The notes beneath the pieces are model-generated. The model searched no databases. It was not told the DNA's origin and worked only from the letters and a program-made list of their open reading frames with translations. A program made the position numbers and the translations under genes. Shown here piece after piece: positions 7,000 to 8,239 of a DNA stretch of 8,239 nt (positions are counted from its first letter, which is position 1; every line of letters begins with the position of its first letter). Source of the stretch: DASPKO01 sp035628055 (lineage in GTDB: Bacteria; Planctomycetota; Phycisphaerae; Phycisphaerales; UBA1924); assembly GCA_035628055.1 (NCBI GenBank), contig DASPKO010000189.1, forward strand, positions 1 through 8,239, in the 5' to 3' direction.

Positions 7000-7029
7000 G
7001 GCAGCCGCGGCACGACGGCCGCGGCTGCC
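7000..7029 (-). terminator. Strong GC-rich hairpin after the secreted-protein gene
   Basis: GGCAGCCGCGG (7000-7010) and CCGCGGCTGCC (7019-7029) are perfect complements. With the C7011-G7018 pair they make a 12-bp stem and a 6-nt loop. On the minus strand the hairpin lies 32 nt after the secreted-protein stop codon (7064-7062) and about 90 nt before the sigma start. There is no U-tract after it, so it is either a non-canonical terminator or a 3'-end stabiliser and processing structure. It probably separates the two minus-strand genes into different transcripts or gives them unequal expression. Confidence 0.55.
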
Positions 7030-7061
7030 CGAGGGGTGGGGGTTCGGGTCTCTCGTGAGGG

Positions 7062-7697
7062 TTACCGGGGACGCCGGCGGCGGGCGGCGACAAGGCCGGA
7101 GACGGCCAGCAGGGCCGCGGGTCCCGAGGCGGGGACGATGGTGATCGAGGCGCCGTCGACGATCGGCGCACCGTTGACGGGCATGCCCATGAAGTCGTAG
7201 AGCGAGGCGTTGAGAACGGTCGAGCCCACGGCGACGGTGCGTCCGGCGGCGCCCGCGGTGAAGGTGTAGCGGAAGAGCTCGATCGGATTTGAAGGATCGA
7301 AGAGCGGGTTAATGAAGGCGGGAAGCTGCGCCACGTCGATCGCGCCGGTGCTGGCGGTGATCATCCGCATGCCCGGCATGGGCATTTCCAGCAGGGTCTG
7401 CGGCATGAGGCTCAGGAAGGGGTTGCGCCCGAGACCGGGCGCGGTGTAGTTGAGCGTGTCGGTGAGGTTGGCGTTGAGCAGGTCGGCGGTCAGGAGCGCG
7501 GTCCCGAAGCCGCCTACCAGCGGCGAGGGGAGCCAGGCCGCGTAACCAACCACCGTGACCGAGGCCCCCGGGGCGACGACCACGCTCTCCTGCCCGTTGA
7601 CCTTCCAATCGATGGTCACGGGCTGGAGCTGGGCGCTGGCGACCGAGGCGGTGGCGCCGGCAACGACGACGGCAAGTGCGAGCGTGCGGGTCTGCAT
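7062..7697 (-). CDS. Secreted protein with PEP-CTERM-like C-terminal sorting tail
   Basis: This 211-residue protein starts at ATG 7697 with a clear Sec signal peptide: MQTRTLALAVVVAGATASVASA, with likely cleavage after ASA at 22. The mature part is mostly short, beta-prone, polar and hydrophobic stretches with no Cys and no catalytic motif I recognise. WKVNGQESVVVAPGASVTVV (31-50) looks like the opening strands of an immunoglobulin-like or jelly-roll fold. The end has the three parts of a PEP-CTERM-type signal: VPASGP (188-193), a hydrophobic helix (about 194-204) and RRRR (206-209). In bacteria with this system an exosortase-type enzyme removes the tail and delivers the protein to the surface or exopolysaccharide. 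The motif reads VPASGP rather than VPEP, a variant I associate with Planctomycetota. The molecular function is unknown. It precedes the ECF sigma gene on the same strand, with a hairpin between them. Confidence 0.85.
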   Translation of the reverse strand: MQTRTLALAVVVAGATASVASAQLQPVTIDWKVNGQESVVVAPGASVTVVGYAAWLPSPLVGGFGTALLTADLLNANLTDTLNYTAPGLGRNPFLSLMPQTLLEMPMPGMRMITASTGAIDVAQLPAFINPLFDPSNPIELFRYTFTAGAAGRTVAVGSTVLNASLYDFMGMPVNGAPIVDGASITIVPASGPAALLAVSGLVAARRRRPR

Positions 7698-7702
7698 GGG
7701 TG

Positions 7703-7712
7703 TCCCTTCTTC
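7703..7712 (-). promoter_or_regulatory. Ribosome binding site of the secreted-protein gene
   Basis: Read on the minus strand this is GAAGAAGGGA, a purine-rich Shine-Dalgarno-like sequence ending 5 nt before the ATG at 7697. It is the only start in the window with a reasonable site at normal distance, which supports 7697 as the start and suggests stronger translation than its neighbours. Confidence 0.5.
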
Positions 7713-7902
7713 GAGTGTGCGTGTCAGAGTGCACCGCGACTGTGCGGTACGAACCCGGTGGCAACCAGCGCCGACGGCCCTGGGGCCACCGGGCCAGCCT
7801 CAAGAAGCCCGCGCAGACCCGGCCGCCGGCACAACCGGGCGCGACAAGGACTGAAAACCTTCGACCCGGCGCCGAACACCGCGGGTACCCGGAGCGAAAG
7901 GC

Positions 7903-7932
7903 TTGGTCCTGAGGCAAGAATCCGGTTAGACT
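7903..7932 (+). promoter_or_regulatory. Candidate promoter for the right-edge gene
   Basis: TTGGTC (7903-7908) and TAGACT (7927-7932) are separated by 18 bp. TAGACT matches TATAAT at four positions, and TTGGTC matches only the TTG of TTGACA. It would start transcription near 7939 and give an untranslated leader of about 43 nt before the ATG at 7982. Confidence 0.25.
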
Positions 7933-7957
7933 CCGAATCAGGCGGGTTACGGATTCG
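7918..7957 (+). repeat. Overlapping inverted repeats upstream of the right-edge gene
   Basis: GAATCCG (7918-7924) pairs with CGGATTC (7950-7956). The nested CGAATC (7934-7939) pairs with GATTCG (7952-7957), so the two stems compete for the same right arm. They lie across the candidate promoter and leader. They could be a protein-binding dyad, a switchable RNA fold or chance. Confidence 0.4.
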
Positions 7958-7981
7958 CCCGGGGGCGAGGCCGAAGCATCC

Positions 7982-8239
7982 ATGACGGGTCGGGTGGAGT
8001 TCTCACAGAACTCCCAGGAGCGGAACCTGGAAGACCAGCGGGCCAGCACGACGCCGTGCGTACGCGTGGCCGGTTCGCGGCCGGCTACCGACCGCGTGCG
8101 CGCGCTGGCTTCGGAGGCGGGGGCCCGTGTCGTCGAGGAGGGGGCGGGGTCATGCGAGTTCGTGCTGGTGGGCGGCACGCAGGCCGAGGTCGTGGCCGCT
8201 CTGGGCCAGAGCGCTGGCCTTCCGGCAATCGCCCTGGTC
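7982..8239 (+). CDS. Unrecognised protein, N-terminal 86 residues (partial)
   Basis: The frame is open from ATG 7982 to the last base of the window, so the protein continues beyond it. The visible part begins with about 25 polar residues (MTGRVEFSQNSQERNLEDQR) followed by an alternating strand-helix pattern. CVRVAGSRPATDRVRALASE is a strand and helix, CEFVLVGGTQAEVVAALGQS a second strand and helix, and LPAIALV a third strand at the edge. The spacing is like the first half of a receiver or other small Rossmann-like domain, but the acidic phosphorylation pocket of a true receiver is not visible, so I do not assign one. No function can be given. The start is uncertain: a perfect dyad lies within its first codons and no Shine-Dalgarno sequence precedes it, so an internal GTG such as the one at 7994 is possible. 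Confidence 0.5.
   Translation, partial: MTGRVEFSQNSQERNLEDQRASTTPCVRVAGSRPATDRVRALASEAGARVVEEGAGSCEFVLVGGTQAEVVAALGQSAGLPAIALV
7996..8014 (+). repeat. Perfect dyad GGAGTTCT-CAC-AGAACTCC
   Basis: Two 8-bp arms are exact reverse complements around a 3-bp centre, 14 nt after the ATG proposed for the right-edge gene. It could be an operator for a dimeric regulator or an RNA hairpin just inside the message. A second, smaller dyad follows at once (CCAGG 8014-8018 and CCTGG 8026-8030). Confidence 0.6.

Larger units (their letters stand above)
7698..7981. other. Divergent intergenic region of 284 bp
   Basis: It lies between the leftward secreted-protein gene and a rightward gene at the edge, and is less coding-like than the rest. 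It holds the ribosome binding site of the leftward gene, a TTGCCA box on the minus strand (7759-7764) without a matching -10, an imperfect self-complementary GGCCC/GGGCC block near 7774-7794, and overlapping dyads at 7918-7957. The A-rich GACTGAAAACC (7850-7860) is the lowest-GC point. I see no small ORF or RNA gene that I can support here. Confidence 0.6.

Noticed and set aside
6912..7013. Upstream start of the sigma factor at 7013
   Set aside because: The extra 34 residues are Arg-rich and unlike the family, and the start would lie inside the hairpin at 7000-7029.
7900..7975. tRNA-like string with GGTTAGACTCCGAATC and GGATTCGCC
   Set aside because: No acceptor stem, the anticodon stem pairs only two bases, and the expected TTCRA T-loop is absent.
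1..8239. CRISPR array, insertion sequence, attachment site or other mobile element
   Set aside because: No regularly spaced repeats, transposase or integrase motifs, or flanking inverted and target-site repeats are visible, and base composition is even throughout.

Overview
The window is very GC-rich and densely coded. It holds five complete genes and two genes cut by the window edges. I see no RNA gene, insertion sequence or CRISPR array. The organism looks like a member of the Planctomycetota, probably Phycisphaerae or a relative. This is inferred from a secreted protein with a VPA-type hydrophobic, poly-Arg C-terminal sorting tail, an ECF sigma factor overlapping a membrane anti-sigma-like gene, a GltX with a long insertion after KMSKR, and mostly absent Shine-Dalgarno sites. 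It is a judgement from remembered family features, not a database result.

Left region (1-1388): the start of an ABC exporter-type membrane protein runs leftward off the edge. A family 2 glycosyltransferase with a C-terminal coiled coil runs rightward from the same 104-bp divergent intergenic region. Together they suggest making and exporting a cell-surface glycan or glycolipid.

Middle region (1464-4945): two conserved genes lie in tandem on the plus strand, gltX (glutamyl-tRNA synthetase) and comM/yifB (Mg-chelatase-like AAA+ helicase). Each carries a lineage-type departure: a roughly 60-residue insertion in GltX, and an Ala/Gly-rich insertion plus loss of the usual cysteine cluster in ComM. 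Both have a TANNNT element exactly 8 nt before the ATG, which suggests leaderless transcripts.

Right region (4960-7697, minus strand): a small PEP-CTERM-like secreted protein, a GC-rich hairpin, an ECF sigma factor, and a large single-pass membrane protein. The sigma and membrane genes overlap by ATGA, so the membrane protein is probably the cognate anti-sigma factor although it lacks the classical zinc motif. The secreted protein may be a regulon member, but nothing in the sequence proves this.

Right edge (7698-8239): a 284-bp divergent spacer with dyad symmetries leads to the start of an unrecognised plus-strand gene that runs off the edge. Nothing here is clearly a new defence or mobile system. 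The best leads are the anti-sigma-like protein, the insertions in GltX and ComM, and the TANNNT spacing.
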